Source: Nitrospirota bacterium (GTDB lineage: Bacteria > Nitrospirota > Nitrospiria > SBBL01 > JAADHI01). Taken from it: DNA of 57,544 nucleotides. The position numbers were made by a program, and so were the translations under genes. Positions 18,316-26,692 of this stretch are shown here, piece after piece. The DNA is taken from the NCBI GenBank assembly GCA_029261165.1, contig JAJDBV010000031.1, forward strand, positions 1 through 57,544. Reading direction: 5' to 3'. Below the pieces are notes generated by a model. That model saw only the letters and a program-made list of their open reading frames with translations. It was not told the origin of the DNA and ran no database searches. How positions within the stretch are numbered: position 1 is the first letter of the stretch; every line of letters begins with the position of its first letter.

Positions 18316-19065
18316 TCAGCCTGTCCGATAATCCAGCAATTTCTTGATGTTGATTGGCTCAGAATATCGACAAAAAGAGGGATCTTTCCGGTCTATCCCG
18401 TGAACAGACATGCGGTCGGCGAGTTCGTTGCCTTCAATGCCACTGTGGGCCTTTACATGGGAGACAACAACACCCCCTCGTATTTTTTCGTATAAGGCAT
18501 GTGCTTTCTGGATAATGTCCAGATTTTTGATGTCCCCTGCCTTCTTTCTCTTCCAGCCTTTTTTCTTCCAGCCATAGGCCCAAACCGTGATGCAATTGAT
18601 CGTGTATTGCGAATCGCAAAAAACTTGAACCACTTTGCCCTGATCGATATAAGTTTTCGCGATCTGTAATGCCTGATGCAAGGCATTCAGTTCTGCGGTG
18701 TTGTTGGTTCCCTGGGGGTTGTAGAGGCCGTACCAAAGTTCGGTGAGTTTATTTTTTTGATAAACAGCCAGCCCCGATCCGGCTTTACCTGGATTGGGAT
18801 CACAGGCCCCATCGCAATAGATGGTAAGGTCAAATTTTTTTGTGGAGGGTGTACCAATACGGGGCGGCTTCGTAGGTTCTTTGTTAATCTTTTTCGGTGG
18901 AGGTGCTCCCCACCCTGCGGTATAGGCTGTTTCTGATTCTTCCCGTGTTGCAAACGATTTGTACTTTGCCCCGGGAAATTGATCAACCTGTTTTTTGGTT
19001 TGCGGCCAGCTTGTGAAAACCCCTGTTTCCCGGCCAACCCAGACAACATAAAACTTTCTTGGCAT
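18316..19065 (-). CDS. rnhA: Ribonuclease HI with N-terminal hybrid-binding domain
   Basis: A 249-residue nuclease for RNA in RNA/DNA hybrids. Residues 1-50 form a viroplasmin-like hybrid-binding domain (FYVVWVGRETGVFTSW, then YKSFATREESE). After a Pro/Lys linker (54-78) comes the RNase HI domain with the full acidic set Asp85 (YCDGAC), Glu125 (NTAELNAL), Asp151 (FCDSQY) and Asp217 (GNELAD), plus His207. This eukaryote-like RNH1 layout occurs in scattered bacteria. It lies 33 bp downstream of a 50-codon gene on the same strand and converges with trpA. Confidence 0.93.
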   Translation of the reverse strand: MPRKFYVVWVGRETGVFTSWPQTKKQVDQFPGAKYKSFATREESETAYTAGWGAPPPKKINKEPTKPPRIGTPSTKKFDLTIYCDGACDPNPGKAGSGLAVYQKNKLTELWYGLYNPQGTNNTAELNALHQALQIAKTYIDQGKVVQVFCDSQYTINCITVWAYGWKKKGWKRKKAGDIKNLDIIQKAHALYEKIRGGVVVSHVKAHSGIEGNELADRMSVHGIDRKDPSFCRYSEPINIKKLLDYRTG

Positions 19066-19098
19066 ACTTTTTCCCTGAGGAGTCAGTCCTTGAGGGAT

Positions 19099-19251
19099 CT
19101 ATCCGATTTCTCCCTCATTCGAAGGCTGATCTGAATTTTCTTTGGCCTGTTCCTCGTTCTTCTCCAGTTTGCGTTGTTTTTTTTCTTCTTTTTTCTTTAA
19201 TTTTTCTAATTCTTTCCTCCGCTTTTCAAATTTGAAATTTGTTCTCGCCAC
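19099..19251 (-). CDS. Small basic coiled-coil protein (50 aa)
   Basis: A 50-residue, very Lys/Glu-rich protein beginning MARTNFKFEKRRKELEKLKK. It starts with GTG at 19251, 5 bp after a GGAG. The start pattern MARTN(F/Y)KFEKR is one I have seen in small conserved hypothetical proteins of other Gram-negative bacteria, which supports it being real. It is predicted to be one charged helix, cytoplasmic and without enzyme motifs. It precedes rnhA by 33 bp on the same strand and may share its transcript. The basic helix and its neighbour suggest nucleic-acid or ribosome contact, but this is only inference. Confidence 0.65.
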   Translation of the reverse strand: MARTNFKFEKRRKELEKLKKKEEKKQRKLEKNEEQAKENSDQPSNEGEIG

Positions 19252-19558
19252 TTGATCTCCTCTCCAATGGGTATTCATTTTACAGATAAGACGCAGAGAT
19301 TTAGGACCTTTACTTCAGACCCTTTAAGCTTGGACCCTCTTAATAACGCTTATATCATTGTAAGTCAACCGGGTACCAAGGTAAGTGTTTTTGAAATGAT
19401 GGGGTATTTCTGCTATAGTGGCGTCCAATTACAAGGGATAGATTAACGACGAATCTTTTTTAACGCGGATATAAATCAGGGCGCGGTGTTGCGCTTCTTG
19501 TGCGGGTGTTCTTCGTTTGGTGATGCGACTGATTTTTCCGTTCCGGTAATGAAGGCAA
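19252..19558. other. Divergent intergenic region
   Basis: A 307-bp region between the rnhA transcript (-) and the gene at 19559 (+). It holds one clear plus-strand promoter at 19391-19419 and about 130 bp of untranslated leader after it. I see no RNA gene, repeat or coding frame that I can support. Confidence 0.5.
19391..19419 (+). promoter_or_regulatory. Extended -10 promoter
   Basis: TTGAAA (19391-19396), a 17-bp spacer and TATAGT (19414-19419), preceded by TGC as an extended -10. It faces the gene at 19559 and would give a leader of about 130 nt. Confidence 0.6.
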
Positions 19559-20545
19559 ATGGTTTTTTATCTTTACGAAGAGGCAATGAAGGGTGTTGCC
19601 AAGATTTCGGTCGATGGCATTGTCCCACAAAGTTTTCACCTCAGTCACTGGAAGGGGAATAAAACCCCCGCGCCTCTGAAAGCGGACACCGCGACAGAAA
19701 TTGTGATGCGCTATATCTCCCACCCGGATCGCAAGTCTTTCTTCCCGCAAGTCAACATTCTTACAAATAACCATTTTGATACTGACGGTCTTTTGTCGGT
19801 GTGGGCCTTGTTGAATCCCCATAAGGCGGAGCCGATTTCCGGGAGATTGGTCGCCGCCGCGGAGGCGGGAGATCATTCCATCTTTTCATCAGAAGAGGGG
19901 GTCCAGATTAATTTATTGATTAATGCCCTTTGCCACTCTGAAGAGAGTCCGATTGCTTCTCAACTTGCTTCTTACTCCGGTCCAAAAGAAGCGTCTTATT
20001 ACAAAGCGCTCTTTCCCCTTCTGCCAGACCTTTTCCGGAAGAAGGACACTTACCGTTCATTATGGCAAGAGGCTTTTGATGAGATCCTTCTCTCAATGGA
20101 ACTTTTTGAAAAAGGGATCATCGGCCTGGAGGAACATCCGGAGGTCGGTCTTTCTGTTGTGATTGATGAGCAGCGTCCGGCGCGAGAGGCGATTGACCAC
20201 TTCTGCCAGGGGAATATCTTCCTGGTGATCGAAGATCGGGAGTGCGAAGAGGGCGGGTTTGGATACGAACTGGAATACCGCTACTATGCCTGGGCCGAGA
20301 CCGTGACACGACCCCTTATTTCGATGGTCCCGATGGAGTCTCTGGCGGAGCATCTCAACCAAATGGAAAGCCCTGTTGAAGGGAAATGGCTCACGCAGGG
20401 TTATGCGGGCCGATCGATGACCTCTGCCTTAAAATTTACTGATGTAGAGGGGAAACGGCACTTCAGCCGGCTTCACCCGGATCAAGTCATTCAATCGATT
20501 TTGTCTCACCTCCCATCAATCGTGGAGGATTCTGAGGATGATTAA
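19559..20545 (+). CDS. DUF6687-like protein, possible DHH-type phosphoesterase relative
   Basis: A 328-residue cytoplasmic protein. The start (VDGIVPQSFHLSHWKGNKTP followed by LKADTATEIVMRY) and the segment NNHFDTDGLLSVWALLNP recall the family named DUF6687. The NHFDTDGLLS segment resembles the first Asp motif of DHH phosphoesterases, so a metal-dependent phosphoesterase is possible; this is inference from one motif. A stop codon 9 bp upstream fixes the start region and the ribosome binding site is weak. It overlaps the downstream peptidase gene by 8 bp, so the two are translated together. No membrane segments. Confidence 0.7.
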   Translation: MVFYLYEEAMKGVAKISVDGIVPQSFHLSHWKGNKTPAPLKADTATEIVMRYISHPDRKSFFPQVNILTNNHFDTDGLLSVWALLNPHKAEPISGRLVAAAEAGDHSIFSSEEGVQINLLINALCHSEESPIASQLASYSGPKEASYYKALFPLLPDLFRKKDTYRSLWQEAFDEILLSMELFEKGIIGLEEHPEVGLSVVIDEQRPAREAIDHFCQGNIFLVIEDRECEEGGFGYELEYRYYAWAETVTRPLISMVPMESLAEHLNQMESPVEGKWLTQGYAGRSMTSALKFTDVEGKRHFSRLHPDQVIQSILSHLPSIVEDSEDD

Positions 20546-21677
20546 CACAGATCGGATGATTGCCCATTTTCTGAAGCTGGTCCAAATAGACAGTCATTCA
20601 AGGAAAGAGGGCAAAGTTGCCCTTCAACTCAAGTCGGATCTGGAGGCCCTGGGTGCGGAGGTTGTCTTTGACGATGCGGCGGAAACCGTTGGCGGTGAGA
20701 TTGGAAATCTGATTGCCCGAATCCCTGGTAACAGCAAAGATCATGCGCCTCTTCTTTTATCCGCGCACATGGATACGGTGATGCCGGGAGAAGGGATCAA
20801 ACCGATTGTTGAAGGAAGAATTATAAAGAGCGACGGGACGACGATTCTCGGCGGAGATGACAAATCTGGAATCGCGATTATTATCGAAGTGCTTCGGGTG
20901 ATTTGTGAAGAGAAGGCGGAGCATGGCGAAATTGAAGTGGTCCTGACCATTTGTGAGGAGGATGGTCTGGTCGGCGCGAAACATCTTGATTACGAAAAAC
21001 TGCATGCCAGGAATGGTCTGGTGCTTGATTGCGACCGGGTTGATTTTCTCTTCACAAAATCACCTGCGTCAGACCGCATGGAGTTCATTATCCACGGACT
21101 TGAGGCCCACTCCGGACTCGCCCCGGAAGCCGGAATTTCAGCCATACAGATTGCGTCTGAGGCAATCAGCCGGATGCGTCTTGGGTGTATTGATTCTGAA
21201 ACAACGGCTAATATCGGCTTGATTGAGGGAGGGTCTGCCGTCAACATCATCCCCAAAACGGTCCGGGTCAAGGGAGAATCCAGGAGCCGGGATGAGGAAA
21301 AACTGGTGGCCCAGACCGAACATATGCGCGACTGTTTCCGTGAGGCCGCCGCAAAGTATTTTGTGGAAGTGAACGGCAAACGGACCTCCGGTCGTATTGA
21401 AGAAAAGATATGGCGAGATTACAACAGAATGAATCTTTCAGATGCTACGCCGATTGTTAAAGCAATCATGCGCGCGGCCAAACGGCTTTCCGTCCGTGTG
21501 CAAACCGAGGCGACGGGCGGCGGGTGCGATGCCAATATTTTTAATGAGAAAGGGATTGCGGTCGCAAATCTTGGGACCGGCATGCACGCGATCCACACTG
21601 TCCGGGAGTGGGTTCATATCGACGAGATGACCCAGTCAGCTCAGATGGTCCTGGAAGTTGTCAAAGATCCTCCTTGA
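20538..21677 (+). CDS. Peptidase T-like M20 metallopeptidase
   Basis: A 379-residue zinc aminopeptidase-type protein (PepT/M20 family) acting on small peptides in the cytoplasm. Metal and catalytic residues: His77 and Asp79 in SAHMDTV, Asp107 in GGDDKSG, Glu140-Glu141 in CEEDG, and a late His in TGMHAIHTVREWV. The lid domain lies at about 180-300 (GLEAHSGLAPEAG). The closest type is the PepT2/YqjE-like branch rather than classical tripeptidase PepT. It overlaps the preceding DUF6687-like gene by 8 bp. Confidence 0.88.
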   Translation: MINTDRMIAHFLKLVQIDSHSRKEGKVALQLKSDLEALGAEVVFDDAAETVGGEIGNLIARIPGNSKDHAPLLLSAHMDTVMPGEGIKPIVEGRIIKSDGTTILGGDDKSGIAIIIEVLRVICEEKAEHGEIEVVLTICEEDGLVGAKHLDYEKLHARNGLVLDCDRVDFLFTKSPASDRMEFIIHGLEAHSGLAPEAGISAIQIASEAISRMRLGCIDSETTANIGLIEGGSAVNIIPKTVRVKGESRSRDEEKLVAQTEHMRDCFREAAAKYFVEVNGKRTSGRIEEKIWRDYNRMNLSDATPIVKAIMRAAKRLSVRVQTEATGGGCDANIFNEKGIAVANLGTGMHAIHTVREWVHIDEMTQSAQMVLEVVKDPP

Positions 21678-21764
21678 TTGTCCTCTAATGAATAATGAAT
21701 AATGAATTTTCCGTAATCATCATAATAATCTGCCTTCACTTCTTTCCGTTGTCCCCTCTCTGAA

Positions 21765-21793
21765 TTGACCTTTTAGGGTACTTTTGATAAGGT
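21765..21793 (+). promoter_or_regulatory. Promoter of the aldolase gene
   Basis: TTGACC (21765-21770), a 17-bp spacer and TAAGGT (21788-21793), 42 bp before the ATG at 21836. TAGGAGAA serves as the ribosome binding site. Confidence 0.5.
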
Positions 21794-21835
21794 GGCGTCG
21801 GTTTTATTTCCAGGCCTCGTTCCTAGGAGAATCAG

Positions 21836-23290
21836 ATGCTTTTTCAGACCATGAGTCAGCTTGGAGACACCCTGAGAGGGATTATTGAGATCTCGGACGG
21901 GCAGGTCCATGTGATCGATGCGACCGGGGTTCGGGGTGCGCTGATTGACCGTCTGGTCTGGACCGCCGTGTTTCATGAGAAGGATGAGATGCGGGGAACG
22001 GCCCGATGGATCATCAAGATGACTGCGCCCCATCTCGGCATCCATTTAAGCTCCATCCAGCCGCTTTACGAGGCCAGAGGAAGGGGAGAGAATGAGGGGT
22101 TTACGATTCCTGCGATCAACGTCCGAGGAATGGCTTATGACACCGCACGTGCAATCTTTCGGGCGGCCTCCCGGGGAGAAGTCGGGGCTTTTATCCTGGA
22201 GATCGCCAAGTCGGAGATGAATTATACCCATCAGTCTCCTGCGGAATATGCCGCAGTGATGACGGGCGCTGCGATCCAGGAGGGTTTTAAGGGACCCCTG
22301 TTTATCCAGGGAGACCATATTCAGGTCAATGCGAAGAAATTCACCGAAGATCGTGAGAATGAACTGAGCGGTATCCGCCAGTTGATCAAAGAGGCAATTA
22401 CGGCGGGTTTTTATAATATTGACATCGATTCTTCTACGCTCGTCGTCCTTGAACGACCGAATGTGATTGAGCAGCAGCGGGACAATTTTGAGGTTGCCGC
22501 GGATCTGACGGCCTATATCCGCTCTCTTGAACCGTTGGGGGTGACGATCTCAGTGGGCGGAGAGATCGGTGAAGTCGGAGGAAAAAATTCGACGGTGGAG
22601 GAATTCGAAGTCTATCTCGATCAATTCCTCGAAAGTCTTCAGCAGCAGGGATCGAAGCTTACAGGGATCAGCAAGATCTCCGTTCAGACGGGAACAAGCC
22701 ACGGGGGGGTCCCCCTGGCCGATGGGACCGTCGCAGAGGTCAAACTCGATTTTAGTGTATTAGAAAAGATTTCAAAGGTGGCCCAGGAAAAATATGGCTT
22801 GTCCGGTGCCGTTCAACACGGGGCATCGACCTTGCCGGCAGAAGTATTTGACCGCTTCCCTCTGACCGGGACATCTGAGATTCATTTGGCCACCGAATTT
22901 CAGAATATGATCTATGACCGGCTCCCGGCATCCTTAAAAGAAGAGATCTACGCCTATTTACGTGAGGCCTGTAAGGGAGAGAGGACATCGGACCAGACGG
23001 AGGAGCAATTTATTTACAAGACCCGCAAGAAGGCAATTGGACCTTTCAAAAGACGTCTTTGGGGACTTCCCTCTGAACTCCGGGAAAAGATTGGCCGGGC
23101 GCTTGAAGAACGATTTGTCTTTCTATTTAATAAATTAAACGTCGTCATGACCCGAGATCTGGTTGCGAAAACCGTCCAACCCGTCGCCGTGTCTTTCATG
23201 ATACGGGATGAGATCGCCGCCGCAGAAGCAGAATCCAGGAAGGCCTCAGGGCCGAAGGTACAGGAAGACATAAACCCCCTGGCGGATTAA
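21836..23290 (+). CDS. Class II fructose-bisphosphate aldolase family protein, long form
   Basis: A 484-residue barrel protein of the zinc aldolase family (fructose- or tagatose-bisphosphate cleavage). Motifs in order: IPAINVRGMAYDTARA, FIQGDHIQVN (Asp160 base, His161 metal ligand), NIDIDSS, GGEIGEVGG (Glu), GTSHGGVP, VQHGAST and GTSEIHLATEFQN. It is much longer than the 285-360 residues of ordinary class II aldolases, with about 75 extra residues at the N terminus and a C-terminal extension of about 100. I believe this long form occurs in several non-model phyla, and its substrate is uncertain. Copy B of the repeat begins right after its stop. Confidence 0.8.
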   Translation: MLFQTMSQLGDTLRGIIEISDGQVHVIDATGVRGALIDRLVWTAVFHEKDEMRGTARWIIKMTAPHLGIHLSSIQPLYEARGRGENEGFTIPAINVRGMAYDTARAIFRAASRGEVGAFILEIAKSEMNYTHQSPAEYAAVMTGAAIQEGFKGPLFIQGDHIQVNAKKFTEDRENELSGIRQLIKEAITAGFYNIDIDSSTLVVLERPNVIEQQRDNFEVAADLTAYIRSLEPLGVTISVGGEIGEVGGKNSTVEEFEVYLDQFLESLQQQGSKLTGISKISVQTGTSHGGVPLADGTVAEVKLDFSVLEKISKVAQEKYGLSGAVQHGASTLPAEVFDRFPLTGTSEIHLATEFQNMIYDRLPASLKEEIYAYLREACKGERTSDQTEEQFIYKTRKKAIGPFKRRLWGLPSELREKIGRALEERFVFLFNKLNVVMTRDLVAKTVQPVAVSFMIRDEIAAAEAESRKASGPKVQEDINPLAD

Positions 23291-23399
23291 TGTAACGATC
23301 CAGCAGACCCCTCTTTTCTCCTATTGTTGTGTTGGGTGGCGTTTCCGCGCTCCTCGCGCCTTGCCCTGAAGTAAAATAGTGGCATGCTGAACAGTTACA
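23291..23399 (-). repeat. MITE-like repeat, copy B
   Basis: A 109-bp element bounded by TGTAACGATCCAGCA (23291-23305) and TGCTGAACAGTTACA (23385-23399), which are imperfect inverted repeats (12 of 15). It keeps the run CTCGCGCCTTGCCCTGAAG shared with copy A, but lacks most of the GCTCGAATCC half of the core, so it looks internally deleted. It starts on the base after the aldolase stop codon. Same orientation as copy A. Confidence 0.7.
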
Positions 23400-23449
23400 G
23401 TCGAATAAGCTCAGAAGCGAAAGTTTACGAACGAAGTAAGGAGGACGTG

Positions 23450-24253
23450 ATGTTTCAAAGGAGGATCGGTTGTTTTATTTTTTTAATCATCCTGATGTCG
23501 GCTTCTACCGCCTCTGCCGGTCTGATACTTCGCTTTGAGGCCAAAAAGCCAACAGGGGAGTCTACGCATGCGGTGACCTTCATGTTGGAAGGACAGAAAC
23601 TGCGCGTTGAGGATTCAAGAGGCGGTACCCTGATCTTTGATGGTGGTCAGCAGAGGCTCTGGACAATCGATTCAGAACAAAAAAGTTATTCCGAAGTCAG
23701 TGAAGCAGACATCGCACGTATCAAGACGATGCGGGAGAAGATGAAGCGCCGAATCGAAAAACAGATGGAAAGATTGCCTTCAGAGCAGCAGATGGAACTT
23801 CGGGGCATGTTGAAACAGATGGCGCAGGGGACGGCTGAGCCCCCCAGAGCCTTGACTTTTAAAGCAAGCGGGACGAAACGAAAGACGAAAGACGGCTTCT
23901 CTTGCAGCCCATTTCGCGTGATGGAGAAAGGCCTTCCGATTGAAGAGATTTGTTTTATTGTATGGGAAAAATCGGGTTTTTCGCTTAAAGATTTTCAGGC
24001 TTTTGATGCCTATGAACAGTTTTTGGTCAAGATCGGGGCCAATACCACGGGTCAAAACAAGATCTTCTTTGACCTGAAACAATCGCCGGGGATTCCGGCC
24101 CATGTTGCCGTGGTCAGCCCGGGGAACCGGAGTGGGCGGGAGCAGGTCCTCACCCTCTTGAAGCGGAAGCGCATTCCTGAAAAAAAATTTATGCCTCCCC
24201 AAGGATTTCAAAAAAAGCAGACATTAACCGAGCCGAACCAACCCGGTCGGTAG
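23450..24253 (+). CDS. Exported DUF4412-like protein
   Basis: A 267-residue protein with a signal peptide (hydrophobic at 7-20, cut after ASA at about residue 23). The mature N terminus (VTFMLEGQKLRVEDSRGGTLIFDG, continuing to WTIDSEQKSYSEV) resembles the DUF4412 type of periplasmic protein. A highly charged helix follows at about 90-135 (MREKMKRRIEKQMERLPSEQ). The C terminus is Lys/Gln-rich. The ATG at 23450 is chosen for the TAAGGAGG directly upstream and the clean signal peptide; an earlier in-frame start would lie in the repeat. Function unknown, probably periplasmic. Confidence 0.72.
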   Translation: MFQRRIGCFIFLIILMSASTASAGLILRFEAKKPTGESTHAVTFMLEGQKLRVEDSRGGTLIFDGGQQRLWTIDSEQKSYSEVSEADIARIKTMREKMKRRIEKQMERLPSEQQMELRGMLKQMAQGTAEPPRALTFKASGTKRKTKDGFSCSPFRVMEKGLPIEEICFIVWEKSGFSLKDFQAFDAYEQFLVKIGANTTGQNKIFFDLKQSPGIPAHVAVVSPGNRSGREQVLTLLKRKRIPEKKFMPPQGFQKKQTLTEPNQPGR

Positions 24254-24343
24254 AAAAATTTTTCTCAGGCAGAACCAGGCATCCGGGGCATCTCTCAGGA
24301 CTGCGTTTTTGTCGAACGATCCCCGTCAATTATAAGTGAAGCC

Positions 24344-25117
24344 GTGCATCAAAAACTTTTATGGATCATCGTTATTCTGTCTTTTCCCCTCTATACGGGC
24401 TTTGCGGCAGGACAGATCATCAACATCCTCGATCAGGTCGATGACTTGCCAGAGGGATATTCAGGCGCTGTGAGTCTTCCTCTGCAATGGCGGACGGGAA
24501 ACCCTGATCTCTTCCAGGTTTCAGGGGAGGTGGATGTGGGTTACCGGAAGGACGACCGTCTTGTGCTTTTTATCGCGAGAGGCGAATATGGAGAAAAAGA
24601 AGGAGAAAAGTTCCTGTCGGGTCATTTTGAGCATTTACGAGTCCGTAAGAAAAAGACAGATCGATTTTCGTGGGAGCTGTTTCTCCAGAATTCTCATGAT
24701 ACCTTCCAGAGATTGTCTGTCCGTGCTCTGGCCGGTATCGGTGGCCGCTTGACGCTCACAAGGTGGGATGAGGGTCGTTTTACCTTTGGAACGGCTTATA
24801 TGGCAGAGTATGAGGTGCTGACCGGAGCACCGGGAAATGGCACAAACGATCCAGAGACCTTTTCGAACCGATGGTCGAATTATATACAGTTGAATCTGAA
24901 TCTCGAGAAAAATCTCTTATTTTCTGAGACGGCCTTTGTTCAACCGGTCATTGATGATCCCGGTGATTTGAGGGTTCTCAGTGATACCTCTTTGAAGATC
25001 AGTGCCGGGGCCTTCTTTATCCGAAATACCTTTTTGTTGACAATCGATACCCGTACACCGGAAGGTGTTGACCGGCTCCAGACGACGCTAAAATCGAGAC
25101 TCGGTTTTGATTTTTGA
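24344..25117 (+). CDS. DUF481-type outer-membrane beta-barrel protein
   Basis: A 257-residue protein starting at GTG 24344 with a signal peptide (hydrophobic at 6-21, probable cut after GFA). The rest shows alternating strands with aromatic girdles, ending in SRLGFDF with a C-terminal Phe, as in outer-membrane barrels. The pattern of a duplicated 'RWSNYIQLNLNLEKNLLF' and 'FLLTIDTRTPEGVD' end is like DUF481/YdiY proteins. Substrate unknown. The gene follows the DUF4412-like gene after 90 bp and may share its transcript. Confidence 0.7.
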   Translation: MHQKLLWIIVILSFPLYTGFAAGQIINILDQVDDLPEGYSGAVSLPLQWRTGNPDLFQVSGEVDVGYRKDDRLVLFIARGEYGEKEGEKFLSGHFEHLRVRKKKTDRFSWELFLQNSHDTFQRLSVRALAGIGGRLTLTRWDEGRFTFGTAYMAEYEVLTGAPGNGTNDPETFSNRWSNYIQLNLNLEKNLLFSETAFVQPVIDDPGDLRVLSDTSLKISAGAFFIRNTFLLTIDTRTPEGVDRLQTTLKSRLGFDF

Positions 25118-25127
25118 GCAGATATAG

Positions 25128-25220
25128 TGAGCGTAACCCACGGCTCTTTCTCAAAGGGATAGAACCTGGAATGAATGCGCACAGAGAGCGCAACCCCTGC
25201 CCTTCAAAGGCAGAGTTCTT
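25128..25220. repeat. Degenerate tandem repeat between convergent genes
   Basis: Two imperfect direct copies about 57 bp apart: GAGCGTAACCCACGGCTCTT near 25129 and GAGCGCAACCCCTGCCCTTC near 25186, each followed by CAAAGG. They lie between the convergent barrel gene and the OB-like gene. The second contains a small hairpin, CTGCC-CTTCAAA-GGCAG. No coding role is evident. Confidence 0.35.
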
Positions 25221-25242
25221 CAACCGGGTGTACTCGTAATGA

Positions 25243-25683
25243 TCAGTCGTTGTGATTCGAAGGTCTCGGTGCCTGAGAGGGCGTCTTCGAGCTGGCATGA
25301 CCCCAATCTCTGATAACGGCGTCTGCCACGATAAAGTTCTCGGCAAGCAAGCCCCCAAACCGTCCTGTATGGTGGTAGACTCCCTGGACGATGACCCGGC
25401 TGTTGACAAGGTTATAGTGGGGGAAATCGCTGAAGACGGTGACCTCGTCTTCTTCTTCGCCCACTGTCGCGCTGACAAAATTCGAGCCCATCCTGCCTCT
25501 AATGACCATCGCTGAGCGCGCCCAACCCATGACGGCGACCCGCTGGTTGTCATATTTCTCCCCAAGTTCAGAGACATCAAGGAGGAGTGGGAGTTCTCTC
25601 GCGAGGACCGTGTAGGTCATTAAGAAGAGAACAGAGATGATCACTAAGGACGTTACTGTGAAAAAGCGTCTTAATGTATTCAT
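25243..25683 (-). CDS. Exported OB-fold-like protein
   Basis: A 146-residue protein with a signal peptide or N-terminal anchor (hydrophobic at 10-25, probable cut after VLA at about 28). The mature part has the strand pattern of a small OB fold (RVAVMGWARS, then VTVFSDF and SRVIVQGVYH), similar in outline to CcmE-like or tRNA_anti-like secreted domains. There is no CcmE heme-binding histidine motif that I can identify. ATG 25683 follows GGAGGTGG directly; an upstream in-frame ATG would remove this site. Function unknown. Confidence 0.65.
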   Translation of the reverse strand: MNTLRRFFTVTSLVIISVLFLMTYTVLARELPLLLDVSELGEKYDNQRVAVMGWARSAMVIRGRMGSNFVSATVGEEEDEVTVFSDFPHYNLVNSRVIVQGVYHHTGRFGGLLAENFIVADAVIRDWGHASSKTPSQAPRPSNHND

Positions 25684-25701
25684 TTTTCCACCTCCATAGT
25701 A

Positions 25702-25730
25702 ATTATACCACTGATCTGCCATTCTGTCTT
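25702..25730 (-). promoter_or_regulatory. Extended -10 promoter for the OB-like gene
   Basis: Minus strand: AAGACA (25730-25725), a 17-bp spacer and a perfect TATAAT (25707-25702) preceded by TGG. The start site would be near 25695, giving a very short leader that holds little more than the GGAGG site. Confidence 0.55.
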
Positions 25731-26029
25731 ATGTCTTGTAGGTATATCGATTCACAATATAGTCATATTTTGTGTGCCGATATGAACCTTTCTCCCCGTT
25801 TTTTCGAAATGTTTTTCTTTTCTTCTTATTCTTAACAGTCTTATCGGTCGAATTGATGATAATCTTGAATCCTCATCGCGAGTACAAGCCCTGTCCTCCT
25901 TGAGCGAAGGTTTTCAATGGTTTCCTGAATCCTATGATTTGATCTTGGGTTGAAATGCCTGATTTGACTTTTTTTGGAGGCTTCTGATAGCGTACTCCTG
26001 ATTTGTCCAACAAGGAGAAGGAGGTGGGA
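25731..26029. other. Intergenic region between divergent genes
   Basis: About 300 bp with promoters at both ends (minus at 25702-25730, plus at 25964-25993). The AT-rich middle (25760-25860) holds no coding frame, repeat or RNA that I can support. Confidence 0.4.
25964..25993 (+). promoter_or_regulatory. Promoter of elbB
   Basis: TTGACT (25964-25969), an 18-bp spacer and TAGCGT (25988-25993). The same TAGCGT hexamer is used in the proposed trp promoter. GAAGGAGGTGGG follows before the ATG at 26030. Confidence 0.4.
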
Positions 26030-26692
26030 ATGGCAAGAAAAATCGGCGTCATTTTGTCAGGTTGTGGTTATTTGGATGGTGCGGAGATACAGGAGTCCGT
26101 TGTGACATTGCTGGCCATTGATCGTGCCGGGGCAGAGGCGATCTGCATGGCACCTAATGTTGACCAGATGCATGTCATCGATCATCGGACCGGAAAGGAG
26201 ATGCCGGAGAAACGAAATGTCCTGGTCGAATCCGCCCGGATTGCGCGTGGGGATATACAAGACGTGAAGGGCGTCGATCCGGACGAGCTGGATGCCTTGA
26301 TCCTGCCGGGAGGCTATGGGGCGGCAAAAAATCTCTGCAATTTTGCGGTGAAAGGAGAAAACTGTGAGGTCGAGCCTGATGTGGGCAAGCTGGTCCGGTC
26401 GCTAGTGGATGCCCGGAAACCGATCGGGGTGATCTGCATCGCTCCGGCCCTTATGGCAAAAGTGGCGCAGGAAAAAGGTGAGAGGGTCAAGCTGACCATT
26501 GGGTGTGATGGTGAGACCGTCGCCACCCTGAAAAAGTTGGGGATTGAACATGTCGACACAAAAGTGGAAGATATCGTTGTCGATGAAACGCATCGTATTG
26601 TCTCGACACCGGCATATATGCTGGGTCAGCGGGTTTCAGAAGTTTCGGAAGGGATAGAAAAACTGGTCAAGGCGGTCATGGACATGATTTAG
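26030..26692 (+). CDS. elbB: ElbB-type glyoxalase (DJ-1/PfpI superfamily)
   Basis: A 220-residue cytoplasmic protein of the ElbB (isoprenoid biosynthesis glyoxalase) branch of the DJ-1/PfpI family. Start MARKIGVILSGCGYLDGAEI, then LDALILPGGYGAAKNL and VICIAPALMAKV, where the nucleophile-elbow Cys lies in GVICIAP. Known ElbB proteins have weak glyoxalase activity and an unclear physiological role. The ATG at 26030 has a strong GAAGGAGGT site; in-frame codons upstream have none. The 3' end overlaps the convergent GlnE-like gene by 4 bp. Confidence 0.9.
   Translation: MARKIGVILSGCGYLDGAEIQESVVTLLAIDRAGAEAICMAPNVDQMHVIDHRTGKEMPEKRNVLVESARIARGDIQDVKGVDPDELDALILPGGYGAAKNLCNFAVKGENCEVEPDVGKLVRSLVDARKPIGVICIAPALMAKVAQEKGERVKLTIGCDGETVATLKKLGIEHVDTKVEDIVVDETHRIVSTPAYMLGQRVSEVSEGIEKLVKAVMDMI

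Noticed and set aside
25198-25214. Possible selenocysteine or serine tRNA (stem CTGCC, loop CTTCAAA, stem GGCAG)
   Set aside because: Neither strand gives a matching T arm, D arm or acceptor stem around it; the T-loop candidates break conserved positions.
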